A stretch of DNA of 64,000 bases, taken from assembly GCF_040954645.1 (NCBI RefSeq), contig NC_092803.1, positions 65,059,427-65,123,426 of the forward strand, read 5' to 3'. The notes under the pieces were generated by a model. That model was given only the letters and a program-made list of their open reading frames with translations, did no database searches and was not told where the DNA came from. The translations under genes and the position numbers were made by a program. This document shows, one piece after another, positions 12,000-23,829 of the stretch (its first letter is position 1; every line of letters starts with the position of its first letter). The stretch comes from Diabrotica undecimpunctata (taxonomy: Eukaryota; Arthropoda; Insecta; Coleoptera; Chrysomelidae).

Positions 12000-13207
12000 T
12001 TAACCCTGGAAGTGCACAGTGGGGTGCGAAAAAGCCAGACGCATGAATCGTTCAATGTAACTTGAGCATGTCTGCGTCTTCTGACGATTCTTTGCCCATA
12101 AATTCAGTTATGAGCCGACTACGTTGCGTCGCAAGTTTGTTGTATGGTTTGCCGTGACGATTTCAGTGGAACTGTGGGTACTTCGGACCCCAGTGAGCAG
12201 TTAAAGGTTGTTAAAATTTTGGGATGTTTGTTTGTTATTTGCTAGTATGGCAGATTCTAAGAAAGAATATCATTCCGCAATTACATGGCCAGTAAATCTG
12301 AGAAATACGGAATGAAAGTAATGATATAACTGATTCGAAGACATTTTTTATGCTGAATGCCGTTCCATACGTTGAAAAAGTTGATGTTGAGAATAATGAG
12401 TCAGTTCCTACATATTATTTTAAAAAACATTCTAAACCAATACACGGTACTCACCGTAAGATAACGATGAATAACTGGTTCACGCCAATACCTTTAAGTA
12501 AGCAAATTATGGAAGAGTATCAGCTAGCAATTCCTGTAACGTTGCAAAAGATAAAAGGGCAATACCTCCGAAGTTTACAGAGAAAAAAGAAGTAGCCACA
12601 TCCACATTTGCTTTTGACAGAAATAAAACGCTAGTTTCGTACACTCCAAAGGAAAATAAAGTGGTACTACTTTTATCAACTTTGCATCTTGATCCATCTC
12701 TTAATACTATGACTGTAAAAGCAAACCGTGTACATTCCTATATTGAAACAAAGGGTGGCGCAGATACATTTGATCATATTTGACACTCTTACACGACCTC
12801 CCGTAAAACTAGACGCTGGCCTTTCAGAATGTTTTTCAATATGTTAGATACTAGCTAAATGCTATGGTTCTATTTTCACTAACAAATCCCCAATGGAAAG
12901 ATGACCAAAAACATAATAGAAAAACATTTCTAAAAGAACTTTTAACTGCAATAATTGAACCGCACTAAGCGAAAGACTAAAAGTTACCAATTTGCTAACA
13001 ACCCTAGGTCTAAAAATTAGCAAAATATTATGAGTTAACGTACCTCAAAGGAATAATTGGGATGTTAGTTTGCCTAAAAAGGTTAGATGTGGCTTTTGTC
13101 CTCGTAAAAAAGATCGAAAAACGAGTTCTGCTTGTTCGTTGTAACAAAAACAGTACTGTTTAGAACATCGAGCTCAATTATATTATGTTTGTCAACACCA
13201 AGATTAA
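12000..13207 (+). mobile_element. piggyBac remnant, 5' TTAA end retained
   Basis: A TTAA target at 12000-12003 is followed by CCCTGGAAGTGCACAGTGGG, the CCCT start expected for a piggyBac terminal repeat. A transposase relic follows in the same orientation. I could not find a matching AGGG-TTAA right end before 13.8 kb, so the 3' terminus is lost or unrecognisable. From 13208 to 13840 nothing else is supported. Confidence 0.7.
12247..13207 (+). pseudogene. piggyBac transposase relic
   Basis: The clearest frame is 12350-12595: FMLNAVPYVEKVDVENNESV and a PIHGTHRKITMNNWFTPIPL block, the region between the first and second catalytic aspartates of piggyBac transposases. A frameshift near 12557 leads into a FAFDRNKTLVSYTPK block and then KGGADTFDHI, which carries the third Asp (family motif KGGVDTxDQM). 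After a stop comes SYTTSRKTRRWPFRMFF. A final frame carries the Cys-rich C-terminal finger (RCGFCPRKKDRKT, CSLCNK) and a TAA at 13205. Multiple stops and shifts: dead. Frames shift at least twice. Confidence 0.85.
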
Positions 13208-13849
13208 AGTGTCTGGCTAAAAGTAAAAAACAGTTATCTTGTAACAACGTATATTATTTATTTTTAAAGGACTTTTGTAATTTTATTATAATTTACCAAG
13301 GTTATGTGATATCATAATAGCATTGAGCTTGTGTTTGATAAGTCACACACTATGATTGGTCGAAAGGGATAGCGTGGTATATAGGATGTGTATGTGTCTG
13401 ATTGGTGAAAAGGAGAAAGAGGGATTAAAGTGAAGAAAGTCATGTTTTGCCTGGGAAAAAGGAAGATTACTGTGATTTAAACGTCGGAAGAAGCAAGTTG
13501 TTTTTTTTTTCATATCCTGCAGTAAAAGGTGACAGAGTTCTTATCAAATAATAATTGTAAAAGGTGTGTTGTGTCTGTGGAACGAGCATCAAGGATTGGT
13601 AGCAGCAGACAACAAAAGAACATTCTGTAATTAACAAACAAGTGTATAGTATATTTGGTACTAGTCGACTACGTGAAAATTCTTTCGATTTGTATAAGTA
13701 AAAAAGATAATATATAACATACACAAAATACAATAGGAGATGAAAAAACATTAATGTGCATAACATAAAATAAAACCTAAAATATTTAAAATAAGACATA
13801 TACCAACATAGTGTGTAGATCATTGTTCAGGTTACTGCCTTAAGTGATC

Positions 13850-16465
13850 AAAGTATTCACTAACAGAGTAAAACGCAAATCTCAAAAGGTATCTTTTCAG
13901 ACTTACTTTAAATTTATTCATCGAAAGTTATTTTAAGTCTTTAGGTAGGACATTGTATATATTATAGTAAATTGAGTTTTTTTGTGATTTACTCAAACGA
14001 TACTTAACTGTTCTGATGTTATTTGCACCTCTTTGCTATAGTTATGTAAGTCAGAGTGTTTAATTAAAGTATTAGCGCTGTTATGTATTTCTACATTAAC
14101 GCTGTATAGCTATAATGTTGGCAAGGGCATTATCTTATATCTAATAAACAACGGTTTGCAATATTCCAAGTAGCTAACTTTTGCAATTAATCTTATTGCT
14201 TTTTTTTGCAATTTAAATATTGTTAGGGCATTGCAAGAGTTTCCCCACATAATAACACCATAGCTTAAAAATGAATGAAAAAGAAAAAAGTCCGTTATTT
14301 TCAAGGTATCAACACTTGTAACAAGTTTTAATTGTCTGAGTAAAAATAAGCTACTAGAAAGTTTACCTTTGAGATGGTCAATATGGTTATACCAAGTCAA
14401 TGTGTTGTCAACTGTTATGCCCAACAATTTGACATTATTTTTTTCAACACTTACATCGAAGGTAGACGAGAAAATTAAATTTTGAGTTTTGTTATCATTT
14501 AGTTTAAGTTTATTTGCTAAAAACCATGATTGAGCATTGGAATTGGCATACTCAGACGTGGTTCTAAAACGGAGCGATTTTTATCAGAAAAAAACAAAAG
14601 TAGTGTCATCTGCAAATAAAACTGTTTTAAATGGAGCTATGAAATTGGGCAAGTCATTAACATATATTATAAATAATAGAGGGCCCAGAACTGATCCTTG
14701 TGGAACTCCGTGCTTTATCTGCTTAAATTCAGAGGGACAATTTTCGTACTTGACTGCTTGGTATCTATCCTTTAGATACGATGAATTTAGTTCCAAAGGA
14801 GTACCTCTTATACCGTAACAATGCAGTTTTTATAACAAAATATCATGAGAAACACAGTCGAAGGCTTTTGAAAGATCACACAGCGTTATGGCAGAGTGAT
14901 TATGCTTCTCAAGGCCATCAACTATGGCACTCATCACATCTAAAAGTGCATGTGTTGTGGAACGATCCTTTCTAAACCCATATTGTGAACTAGTAAAAAA
15001 GTTCTTTGTTTCAAAGTACGATATAAGACGCTTCTTCAAATTTTTTTCGATTATTTTACTGAATATCGAAACGATGGAAATTTGTCTATAATTGTCTACA
15101 AGGTCACGATCGCCCTTTTTAAAAATAGGAACAATCTTGGAGTATTTAAATGAAGTTGGGAATATCCCGATTGAAAAAACACTATTAATGAGATGTGTTA
15201 AAGGTTTAGTAATTATTTCACTAGTGCTTTTGATAAAAGATGCGTTTAGCTCATTCGTATCCAAATAATTTGAATTTTGTAATGCTTTTATAACTGTGGA
15301 TACTTCTTGTTGATTGGTTGGAGACAGAAAAAATGAATTCGATGGAGCTGGAAATTTTTGATAGTTCAAAATTGTGTCGTCTGGTGTATTTGGAAGGGAT
15401 TTTATAATATTCTCAGCAATTTCAACAAAAAAGTTATTGAAAGAGTCACAAGATATGTTGGTTGTTGTATTATGTAAACCATTTGTTTTATTTCGCTCAT
15501 AGTTAATTACCCTTCAACACGTCTTGGATCTATTCTTTGAAGTTAGTATCAATTGATCATATGCCAGCTTTTTCGTTCCTTTTAACTCAGCATTGTAATG
15601 ATTTTTATATCTTTTATGTTCGTTGTAATGTACTGAGTTTTAAGTAGAATTAGCACGTATTCTATATGTTTGCTAATGATCTCTCATATTTTTTAAGTTG
15701 TCATTGAACCAGTTTACCGGACATCTTCTGTAAGTTTTTAACTTACACCAGTTTTTTTAGTGGAAAATATTGCGATACTGAAAGATTATAATTATCTATT
15801 AGAAACGTTGCTAGGTAATTTACATCAAGATTATCTTTAAAAATGTTCCAGTGTAACACGGATAAAAAGTTCCGCATTTTTAAGATACTCTTCTGCTTAA
15901 AGGCTCTAGCTTGACTTTTGCTGAATTGATGTTAAGCTTATACTGATATACTGGCCGCCATGATCAGAGAAACAAGGTTCAAGAACATTTGCCCGAAACT
16001 GATCTTCTTCAACATTTGTCGTAATATTGTCTATACAAGTGGCAGATGTATCAGTAATTCTAGTATAGTCATGGCTTGTTTGTTTTATTCCAAATTATGA
16101 TGATATTATTGAAGTCAACTCACTAGTATTTGTCGTTTTCGCAATAAAATTAATGTTAAAATCTCCCAAAACTATTACTTTTAAATTTGGCCTCATAATG
16201 GAACCTAATAAATTTTCGAAATTTGTAAAAAAAATACTTAAAATCGTTACATTTACTCGATCTATACACTGCCAATGCAACCGTGTTAATATCTTGTAGA
16301 ACAATTCCATAAAATTCAGATGTTTCTTCTATATTAAATTTATCACAGTGAATATCTTCGAATTTTAAAATATTTTTAACATATATTACAGTACCACCGT
16401 TCTTTTTATTTTTCCTACAGAAACTGCTAGCAAGTAAATACCCATCGATATTTATTTAACAGAGT
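13850..16465 (-). pseudogene. LINE ORF2: APE endonuclease and reverse transcriptase, broken
   Basis: Minus-strand frames in order: endonuclease with the GDFN catalytic region (VIVLGDFNIN near 16180); RT fingers/palm 15369-14830 (SKIVPIFKKGDRD, DNYRQISIVSIFSKIIE, DLSKAFDCVSHDILL with the motif A Asp); 14796-14584 ([20 protein letters not shown] motif B and [11 protein letters not shown], the FADD motif C); 14427-14110 thumb (MLGITVDNTLTWYNHI); and a decayed tail to about 13850. The first part of the endonuclease is missing and there are several frameshifts. Confidence 0.85.
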
Positions 16466-16499
16466 TTAACGCTATTCAAAATATGAATTAGTTTTTTAA

Positions 16500-17523
16500 G
16501 GTACTTCTAAACTTCCTACGTCTCGATCTAAATTGTTTCCATTTGTGCGGACTGTTGCATTTCCACTAAAGTTTTGTTAAGTTTGATTACAAAAGAGTTT
16601 TCTTCCCTTGTCTCTGCTGCAGGCACATCTGCAGCTATAGTCAAAGTTATGAATTGTCTGCTGACTGCGTTCTTTCCCGAAATTTTTTAATGAATTTGAA
16701 TCTTCTTACAACAGATCCACTGGGCCATATAGATGGGTTGTATACATTGTCTGTACTTTCTAAAGGGAAGGACACTTTTTAAGATGATTGCTGATCAGTT
16801 CTATTCCATTTCTCACAATCAAAACATATTTCAGGCGCCGTTTCGTTTAAAAGATCCTTCAAATCATTTGAATTCATATCGGCACTGACACGTGAAACGT
16901 GGAGATGCCCCCGTCGAGGAAGTGTATTAAAATTAGAAGCAATTTTGCTACCGAAAATCGGTTTGTTGTATTGATTTATTTTATTTTGTGTCGGGGAATT
17001 CCTTTCGGAATCTCCTACCGGTTTTGTATTTGAACCAATATTTCGTTCAGTAGGTTTTTGTTCAGGTTCACTAGCAGACACAATTTTTTGCTCGTTTATT
17101 TTATATTTACCTTTCTAGAATTTGTACTTGTTGTTGATGTTTTAATAGAATCTAATATCTTACTGGTAGATGGCGGTACATGTTGCAAAATTGAATTAGT
17201 ATTTTGTAGTTTTAACAATAATATTAGATCTTCTTGTTCTTGAATTCTTTTTTCAAGTTTATAAGAAAGTCTACTTACGATTTCAAGTTCTTTTTTAATA
17301 CACAATCACAAAATAAATTTTCACTCGTGTCATGAAATTTGTTTTCTTTATCACTGTCTGTTAAGTTCGTAGCTTTATCACTAAGTTCATTTACATAATT
17401 TATTAACTGAATGTTTGTCACTGTCACTGGTAACTTAAAATTAATTAAAATGTCCACAAGTTCGTTCTTTTTCAATTTATTTAATTCTGTCGTTATGATG
17501 ACTATTAAACTACTAGCCGTCAT
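16500..17523 (-). pseudogene. LINE ORF1 (coiled-coil, RRM-like region), broken
   Basis: Three consecutive minus-strand frames make up ORF1. The first begins MTASSLIVIITTELNKLKKNELVD, cut here to its first residues, at 17523. The second (17305-17096) is a charged helical segment likely to form a coiled coil (ELEIVSRLSYKLEKRIQEQE). The third (17081-16779) carries LHVSRVSADMNSNDLKDLL, resembling the RNA-recognition-like fold of jockey-type ORF1. Then comes a degraded VYNPSIWPSGSVVRRFKF-like tail. Known ORF1 proteins of this group bind element RNA; the frameshifts mean this one is not intact. Confidence 0.65.
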
Positions 17524-18165
17524 TTTGAAACTCTGTAGAAGGTATTAGGATAGTGTATAAATAAAATATAATATAATAATAAAATAAAAGGTTAGTTTAC
17601 CATATAATAAACAAAGAATTTCAAACACGATCATAACTAGATCATAATTAATTTGATTTTTTTATATTTTATTCAGTGATTTCATTTCACAATAAATATC
17701 TTTTAGTTCAGATATAAAAAAATTAAAAGAAGTAATATTTCTTGAAAGAAAATTGTTTGCCTTGATTTAATTTAAAAAAGAAAGCACAGGGAAGAGATCT
17801 TTTATTTGAATACAAGTCCCAACAATTTATTGATAATTTTGTATAGGAATTTTAATGAATTTGTAATTTTAATTATGCGGATTAGCGCATATGATTTTAT
17901 ATGATTTTAATTAATTGTAAAATTGACTTTAATACTTTTTTTAATTATGTTTTAATAAATTATATAATATTTTATTATTACAAAATTATTTGGTTTAATT
18001 TATTTTCCTATAGCCGATCCTTTCCTTAAAAAGGCAACTGCTTAAAGAATATTTTGAAGCCACTTATTATAATTAACGATAAAAGGAGCTCTGAGATCAA
18101 ATCTTAATTAAAATTTATTTATTTGTTCTTGCAAAATTAACCCTAAAGCATATTAAATCAATTAA

Positions 18166-18171
<6 letters not shown>

Positions 18172-18248
<77 letters not shown>
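18172..18248. repeat. (TA)n array abutting PLE 3' end
   Basis: 77 bp of TA repeat that ends exactly where the left (minus-strand) PLE copy begins with AGTAAACTC. Confidence 0.97.
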
Positions 18249-18251
<3 letters not shown>

Positions 18252-18303
18252 AACTCTTAAATATTGGGGAAATCTGCAAGAAATACTCTAATGTGTATCA
18301 ATT

Positions 18304-18358
18304 GTTTCGCCGAACGTTTTCGCCAAAGACAATTAATTTGGCTTCTTCAGGGCTGAAA
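18304..18358 (-). ncRNA. Hammerhead-like motif at outer end of minus PLE copy
   Basis: Mirror copy of the motif at 21199-21253, differing by one base in the helix II loop. It retains the CTGAAGA box, the GCCAAA/TTTGGC helix II, GAAA and the palindromic AAC/GTT helix III. Confidence 0.55.
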
Positions 18359-18930
18359 GAGAATAAATTATAATTAGCTACCATATATTATTTATTAAAA
18401 CATTATTGATCTTACCGTAACTTAGAATTGTAGAGTTAGAATATTAAAAAACTTTGCTAGTAACATAGTGGTGTTTTTTGTTACTATGTGCAAAAAAAGT
18501 TTTTTATAAGGATTGAAATGTATGGTAGCTTCGAACTTGACACGTAAAGGCTTACCCAAGGTTAATCGAAAAACCCAATGCAACTACATTTAAAAGGAGG
18601 TAATTCTTTGAAATGTCGGCAATAACTAAATTTTTGATTTTTAGATAGTTAAAAGTGAGATTCTGTTTAAGCCAGAACGCAAGCGCTGACAACTTCATTA
18701 TTAGTTCGTATGAATCTTTATGTCGTTAAGGTTCATTGGTAAAAAACGAATGAATTTAAATCCCAGTAAAGGGAAATATTATTTTGATTTTCTTTATTTA
18801 ATTATATTATATTGTTCATGTATTATTAAGTCTTATTGAGACGTATCTAAGAAAAGCAAGGGAATGTTATATATTTTTTGTTAATGAAAATTAATTATAA
18901 AGGTATGTTAGTTGTTAATGGATATATCAG

Positions 18931-19200
18931 TCAAGTTAGTAATCTGTGATATAGTATTGTTCTTGGTATCTGATTTAAGTAACAGGTGGTATATTCGACG
19001 ATGCTGATGAATCTGTCGTAGGACATGGAACAACAACCTCTAATACGGTCCCAGTTGATCTCTATTGATGTCAAACATATTCCTAGATGAACATTGCTGA
19101 ATAAGGATACAACGTCAAGGCTAACGAGGACATAATTTGATGGAAGTATGTAGCCATTATATTTATTTACCATCTCAAAAGAATCTTTAATGTAATATTG
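18931..19200 (-). pseudogene. PLE RT, internally deleted copy
   Basis: The first ~65 codons match the plus copy, including motif A (SLDVVSLFSNV). At SIVE the frame jumps to the last codons of the element, read out of frame (YTTCYLNQIPRT...), because about 1.1 kb covering RT motifs B and C and the GIY-YIG nuclease is missing. The junction has a short A/T microhomology. Noncoding remnant. Confidence 0.85.
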
Positions 19201-20649
19201 TATATATATATATATATACAAGTATATAATCAATATTACATTAAAGATTCTTTTGAGATGGTAAATAAATATAATGGCTACATACTTCCATCAAATTATG
19301 TCCTCGTTAGCCTTGACGTTGTATCCTTATTCAGCAATGTTTATCTAGGAATATGTTTGACATCAATAGAGATCAACTGGGACCGTATTAGAGGTTGTTG
19401 TTCCATGTCCTACGACAGATTCATCAGCATCGTCGAATTTCTCTTTAACAACACTTACTTCTCATTTAATGATAAATTCTATCAACAAACTTTCGGTACC
19501 CCTATGGGAGCTAAGATTTCTCCTATCATTGCAACTTACGTTATGGATTATGTATTAGACTCAGTCATTTCTTTACTATCCTTTAATATTCCATTTATTA
19601 AAAAATATGTTGATGATATCATTTTGGCTATACCCAATGACAAGGTAGATGAACTATTAGACACTTTTAATGGTTATGACCCCTACATCCAGTTCACTAT
19701 AGAGAGGGAAGATGGTAATTGGTCCGTCCCCTTTCTCGACATAAGGATGATCAGGGAAACCAACAACATCAAAATAGATTGGTATCAAAAACCGACCCAT
19801 TCTGGTAGATACCTTAACTACAACTCATACCATAATAATTCTACCAAAGTCAACTTAATCAAACAGATGAAAAATAGAGTAACAAAACTATCAGATCCTT
19901 TATTTCATACAAAAAACCTACAAATCCTACAGAAACTTTTTATTTCAAACGCTTATCCAACACCATTAGTTAATAAGATTTTGTTTAATACTATCCATGA
20001 CGAAGATATTTCACCTTCCTTCGCGACTAACAATGCTGATCCTGATGTCTTAAGTGGGAACCTAGTCTCGGATACTCCTATAAACAAATATTTTTCATTA
20101 CCATATTTCAGAGATATCACTCCGGGGTTAACAAGGATTCTGAAAAGTGTTGAAAATAGCTTTGGCAATAATAATAACAACATTAAACTTAATGTAGCTT
20201 GTAGATCAGCCCTAACAATTAATAAACTTTATTCTAAGATAAAAGATAAGACTCCCATAGATAGGCTTAGTAATATTGTCTACAACATTCCATGTCTCTC
20301 TTGCAACAATTCCTACATCGGTCAAACATCTCAATTATTGAAATCACGTATTACAATACACAAAAGTGATTCTCGACTTCACCCTGACCGTTGTGCATTA
20401 GCCAAACATGTCCATTCCACTGGTCATCTCATGGACTATACTAACACCACAATTCTCCACCGTGAGAACAATAAATCTAAAAGAGAGTTCATTGAAATGT
20501 CTTATATTTTCCTTAACGATTTCTCCATTAATGTTAAGAGTGACATCAAGAATCTAAGCGATATATACCACCTGTTACTTAAATCAGATACCAAGAACAA
20601 TACTATATCACAGATTACTAACTTGACTGATATATCCATTAACAACTAA
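19198..20649 (+). CDS. Penelope-like RT with GIY-YIG endonuclease (5'-truncated)
   Basis: A 483-codon open frame. It has RT motif A SLDVVSLFSNV (residues 38-48), motif B GTPMGAKISP (100-109) and motif C YVDD (137-140), then a linker with a Cys pair (PCLSCNN, 366/369) leading into the GIY-YIG core (VYNIP...SYIGQTS, 361-378; R384) and the C-terminal HKSD...H...H region. Penelope-like proteins are normally about 700-900 residues, so the N-terminal RT fingers are missing where the palindrome centre cuts the element. The first ~8 codons are TA-repeat and not genuine. RT copies the element RNA and GIY-YIG nicks the target. Confidence 0.92.
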   Translation: MYIYIYIQVYNQYYIKDSFEMVNKYNGYILPSNYVLVSLDVVSLFSNVYLGICLTSIEINWDRIRGCCSMSYDRFISIVEFLFNNTYFSFNDKFYQQTFGTPMGAKISPIIATYVMDYVLDSVISLLSFNIPFIKKYVDDIILAIPNDKVDELLDTFNGYDPYIQFTIEREDGNWSVPFLDIRMIRETNNIKIDWYQKPTHSGRYLNYNSYHNNSTKVNLIKQMKNRVTKLSDPLFHTKNLQILQKLFISNAYPTPLVNKILFNTIHDEDISPSFATNNADPDVLSGNLVSDTPINKYFSLPYFRDITPGLTRILKSVENSFGNNNNNIKLNVACRSALTINKLYSKIKDKTPIDRLSNIVYNIPCLSCNNSYIGQTSQLLKSRITIHKSDSRLHPDRCALAKHVHSTGHLMDYTNTTILHRENNKSKREFIEMSYIFLNDFSINVKSDIKNLSDIYHLLLKSDTKNNTISQITNLTDISINN

Positions 20650-21198
20650 CATACCTTTATAATTAATTTTCATTAACAAAAAATATATAACATTTCCTTG
20701 CTTTTCTTAGATACGTCTCAATAAGACTTAATAATACATGAACAATATAATATAATTAAATAAAGAAAATCAAAATAATATTTCCCTTTACTGGGATTTA
20801 AATTCATTCGTTTTTTACCAATGAACCTTAACGACATAAAGATTCATACGAACTAATAATGAAGTTGTCAGCGCTTGCGTACTGGCTTAAACAGAACCTC
20901 ACTTTTAACTATCTAAAAATCAAAAATTTAGTTATTGCCGACATTTCAAAGAATTACTTCCTTTTAAATGTAGTTGCATTGGGTTTTTCGATTAACCTTG
21001 GGTAAGCCTTTACGTGTCAAGTTCGAAGCTACCATACATTTCAATCCTTATAAAAAACTTTTTTTGCACATAGTAACAAAAAACACCACTATGTTACTAG
21101 CAAAGTTTTTTAATATTCTAACTCTACAATTCTAAGTTACGGTAAGATCAATAATGTTTTAATAGATAATATATGGTAGCTAATTATAATTTATTCTC

Positions 21199-21253
21199 TT
21201 TCAGCCCTGAAGAAGCCAAATTAATTCTCTTTGGCGAAAACGTTCGGCGAAAC
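21199..21253 (+). ncRNA. Hammerhead-like ribozyme motif in PLE 3' region
   Basis: Order: helix I 5' strand TTTCaGCC, box CTGAAGA (21207-21213), one extra A, helix II GCCAAA (21215-21220) with TTTGGC (21230-21235), GAAA (21236-21239), palindromic helix III AAC/GTT, H17 = C at 21245, then GGC-GAAA closing helix I. Core and pairings fit a type I hammerhead apart from the extra A after the box. Penelope-like elements are known to carry such motifs, with a helix III so short that they act as dimers. Confidence 0.6.
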
Positions 21254-21333
21254 AATTGATACACATTAGAGTATTTCTTGCAGATTTCCCCAATATTTAA
21301 GAGTTTACTATTTAACTAATATTAAATTTCTTA

Positions 21334-21335
<2 letters not shown>

Positions 21336-21374
<39 letters not shown>
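21336..21374. repeat. (TA)n array right of PLE pair
   Basis: 39 bp of TA repeat lying 26 bp beyond the plus PLE copy and directly left of a LINE fragment. Confidence 0.95.
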
Positions 21375-21378
<4 letters not shown>

Positions 21379-21512
21379 GACGAAATAAAGCAAAGAACAT
21401 CAATAGAAACAGACATACTAACATACATAGAACAAAAAAGACTAAAGTGGTTTGGAGAATGGAACAACAGCGAGAGATGGAAACGGTTGAGCGAGGGAAG
21501 GCAGTGAATACT
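21375..21512 (+). pseudogene. LINE RT C-terminal scrap between two (TA)n arrays
   Basis: Reads NDEIKQRTSIETDILTYIEQ then KRLKWFGEW, equivalent to the NDEIRNRMGVDGSLVTDIER and WYGHVQRMP region of the LINE at 24546-25535. Sequence decays at the stop (21509) before the next (TA)n. Same LINE group, older copy. Confidence 0.65.
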
Positions 21513-21525
21513 GTAGAATCCCTGA

Positions 21526-21528
21526 ATA

Positions 21529-21582
<54 letters not shown>
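21526..21582. repeat. (TA)n array
   Basis: TA repeat with one TGTGTA interruption near 21533, directly 3' of a LINE C-terminal fragment. Confidence 0.95.
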
Positions 21583-21585
<3 letters not shown>

Positions 21586-23280
21586 CATCACCATGTCACC
21601 TTACAAACATCTACAGAAATTTTTACAGAAAGAAAGGAAAACAATAGCTCAACCGTTTTCATTCATGGCCATTGGAATAAATGTCACCAACCAATGTAAA
21701 CTGTCACTAAAGTAAGAAATATACACACATATCGTCGTTGTAGAGTGAAAACCACGTATGTTCTAAAATGTACAATTTTCAGGAGCAAATAAAAACCGAT
21801 TTGAAGATTTAAGGATGTGTCTAAACTGTAATACCTTAATTGCGTGGCTAGAAATTTATCTTTTTTTCTATATTTTCTCTGTACGAGTAATACGAGTCAG
21901 ATATACGAGTCAGTAATCAAGATATATGAGTATTTCAATAAATAAAGTGAGTTTGTGAGGTATTTATGAAGAATACCTCTATTTAAAATTGTTATTCAAA
22001 ATAAGCGCAAAAAGTAACAAAACATTTAGTTGATATAAAACAATTTTATGCAACAAGAAACAGCAACCACGATATCAAAAAAAATGCATATTTTTGGTCA
22101 TTACAATTTTTAATTCTGATAAGTGGTTACAATTAAGTGGTTATATTCTGTTGTTTTGGTATTCTTCTATCATATAATGTCTCGAATGAATTCATCTGTT
22201 AGTAATAGTTTACGAACTCTTCTTTTCAACTTCTCAAATGAATGAGAATTTTTTTTTAATTTTTATTGTCCCCTCAGGACTATATTGTATACATCTTATA
22301 TCCACAACAACCGAATCTCCTAATTTAGATCAAGATCTAATGGACTGTATATAGGGAAGTATATGAAACTTCTTAAAATAGACAAATTAAGTGATTGTAC
22401 TTTATAGGGTCCAGGGTTAACTCGCACTAGCTTTTAGACTGTCACCCAACGCGTTGGTGAATAAATGTTACAATTTTTTAGTTGACGCTCTATGGTGAAG
22501 TGAAGTCTAAAAATTGCTGTGTAATTATGAAGCCAGTTTTTACAACAGCAAGAAGAAATCCGTTTAATAAATTAACAAATTTTATCAAATAAAATGCTGC
22601 AGAATTTATTTGATTTGTCCTTCTTTTCCTTCCACTGATTTTCTCCGTACTACATATTACTCTCTTTGGTTTCTTTTTCTCTTTTGTTCTTCATTCATTC
22701 TGTTTTCACAGATCTTCCTTGTTTGACCCGAATTTATTCCATCTGCTGAGTACCATCTTAATTTATTGTCTTTATTACACTTTTTCATTCAAATCAATTT
22801 ATTAAGTTCGTAAATTTGATCAGCAATAGAATTATCACCATTATTAGAAAAATCGAAGGAGGATATTTCAGCAATGCCTCTAGATGCTGGATTTTTTTTT
22901 CAAAATTCACTCTTTTTTAAAATTGGAATTAGAATAAAAATCTTGGAGCTCTATAAATAGTATATAACCATTTGCAAATAATAATGACGCATTTATAAAG
23001 AATACGCAACATTTTTTAAATAAATTATCGAATATTTGTGTGTGTGTATTTTATTGGCACTGGTTTTGACAACCAACTGGCCAGTCAATTTGTTTTGATT
23101 TCTCTCTTTACACAAGATATTATTAGTATTTAAATTTAAAACTATTGTATTGACAGTTAAGACATGGAATGTTAGAAACTTACTTACTAATTTACTCTGT
23201 TTTTGCTGTTTTATTTTCTGTATCTTTTTTTTTATTATTTTTTTTATATATCGAATATTTAAATTAATTCAAATAATATT
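21583..23280. other. No recognisable feature
   Basis: AT-rich, with poly-T tracts near 22245-22260 and 23225-23250. No supported ORF, RNA gene or inverted repeat. Confidence 0.5.
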
Positions 23281-23283
23281 TTA

Positions 23284-23640
23284 GTGAGTTTTGACATAAA
23301 TAGTTTATTGACAAATGTGCCCTTAGTTAAGACTAAAAATAATCAAAACAACATTAGATAAAGACGATACATTGACAATTAGAACAAGACCAAATGTATC
23401 AGCTATAATGGAGATCATTATGTAGGGATAATGCCTATTTTGAACTAAATAATGAATCGTGTAAACAAAATTTTGGTTTAGAAACGCACTCTGCGTTATC
23501 TCCATTATTAGCGAATATATTTATGGAAGATTTCAAAATAATTATTGCTTGTTGGACATATTCCTGAATAATATTAACAATTTTTTTTTGTTTACAAACA
23601 TTGTCGCATCAACCTCAGGTTATTAAGTGATATATATACA
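23284..23640 (+). pseudogene. Penelope-like RT relic
   Basis: Frames in succession give VSFDINSLLTNVPLV (RT motif A of PLEs), then IKTTLDKDDTLTIRTRPNVS and, after a shift and stops, FELNNESCKQNFGL....LSPLLANIFMED (motif B region, where the usual GxPMGxPLSP is degraded) and finally a trace of the motif C region (FLFTNIV). This is a third PLE family, more decayed than the 18-21 kb pair. 23650-23830 is unassigned. Confidence 0.65.
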
Positions 23641-23829
23641 TATACATGAGATAATTCACTTATAAATATTAAATTTATTGTCTTTAATGAATTTTACCAA
23701 TTGTTCAATTTTACATTTTTCTTCTAAAATTTCACTCGTTAATCCGATGATGTGGTTGGTCTGTCTCTGCAACTGGTATCATTAGATACATTAGATAAAG
23801 TCGAGTAATAATAAATTAATGAGCTCTGT

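Larger units (their letters stand above)
13840..17545 (-). mobile_element. Near full-length Jockey/CR1-like LINE
   Basis: About 3.7 kb on the minus strand with the canonical order ORF1, endonuclease, reverse transcriptase. The 5' start is placed just above the ORF1 start at 17523. The 3' end is placed below the last recognisable RT-C segment near 13850. No poly(A) or target duplication was resolved. Two-ORF architecture and RT wording match jockey-superfamily LINEs (CR1/Daphne-like). 17546-18171 is AT-rich with nothing else recognisable. Confidence 0.75.
18249..21310. mobile_element. Head-to-head pair of Penelope-like elements (giant palindrome)
   Basis: 18249-19200 is an almost perfect reverse complement of 19231-21310 once a ~1,125-bp segment (about 19439-20563) is skipped; both outer ends read the same (CTTGCAGATTTCCCC, AAGAGTTTACT). 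The 30-bp centre (19201-19230) is TA-rich. The plus copy encodes RT plus GIY-YIG; the minus copy has that interior deleted. Divergence is only a few substitutions, so the duplication is young. The arrangement could come from 5' inversion/template switching during PLE retrotransposition (inference). Confidence 0.9.

Noticed and set aside
13467..13823. 118-codon minus-strand ORF rich in Phe/Tyr/Leu
   Set aside because: Low-complexity AT-rich translation with no domain; at the decayed 3' side of the LINE.
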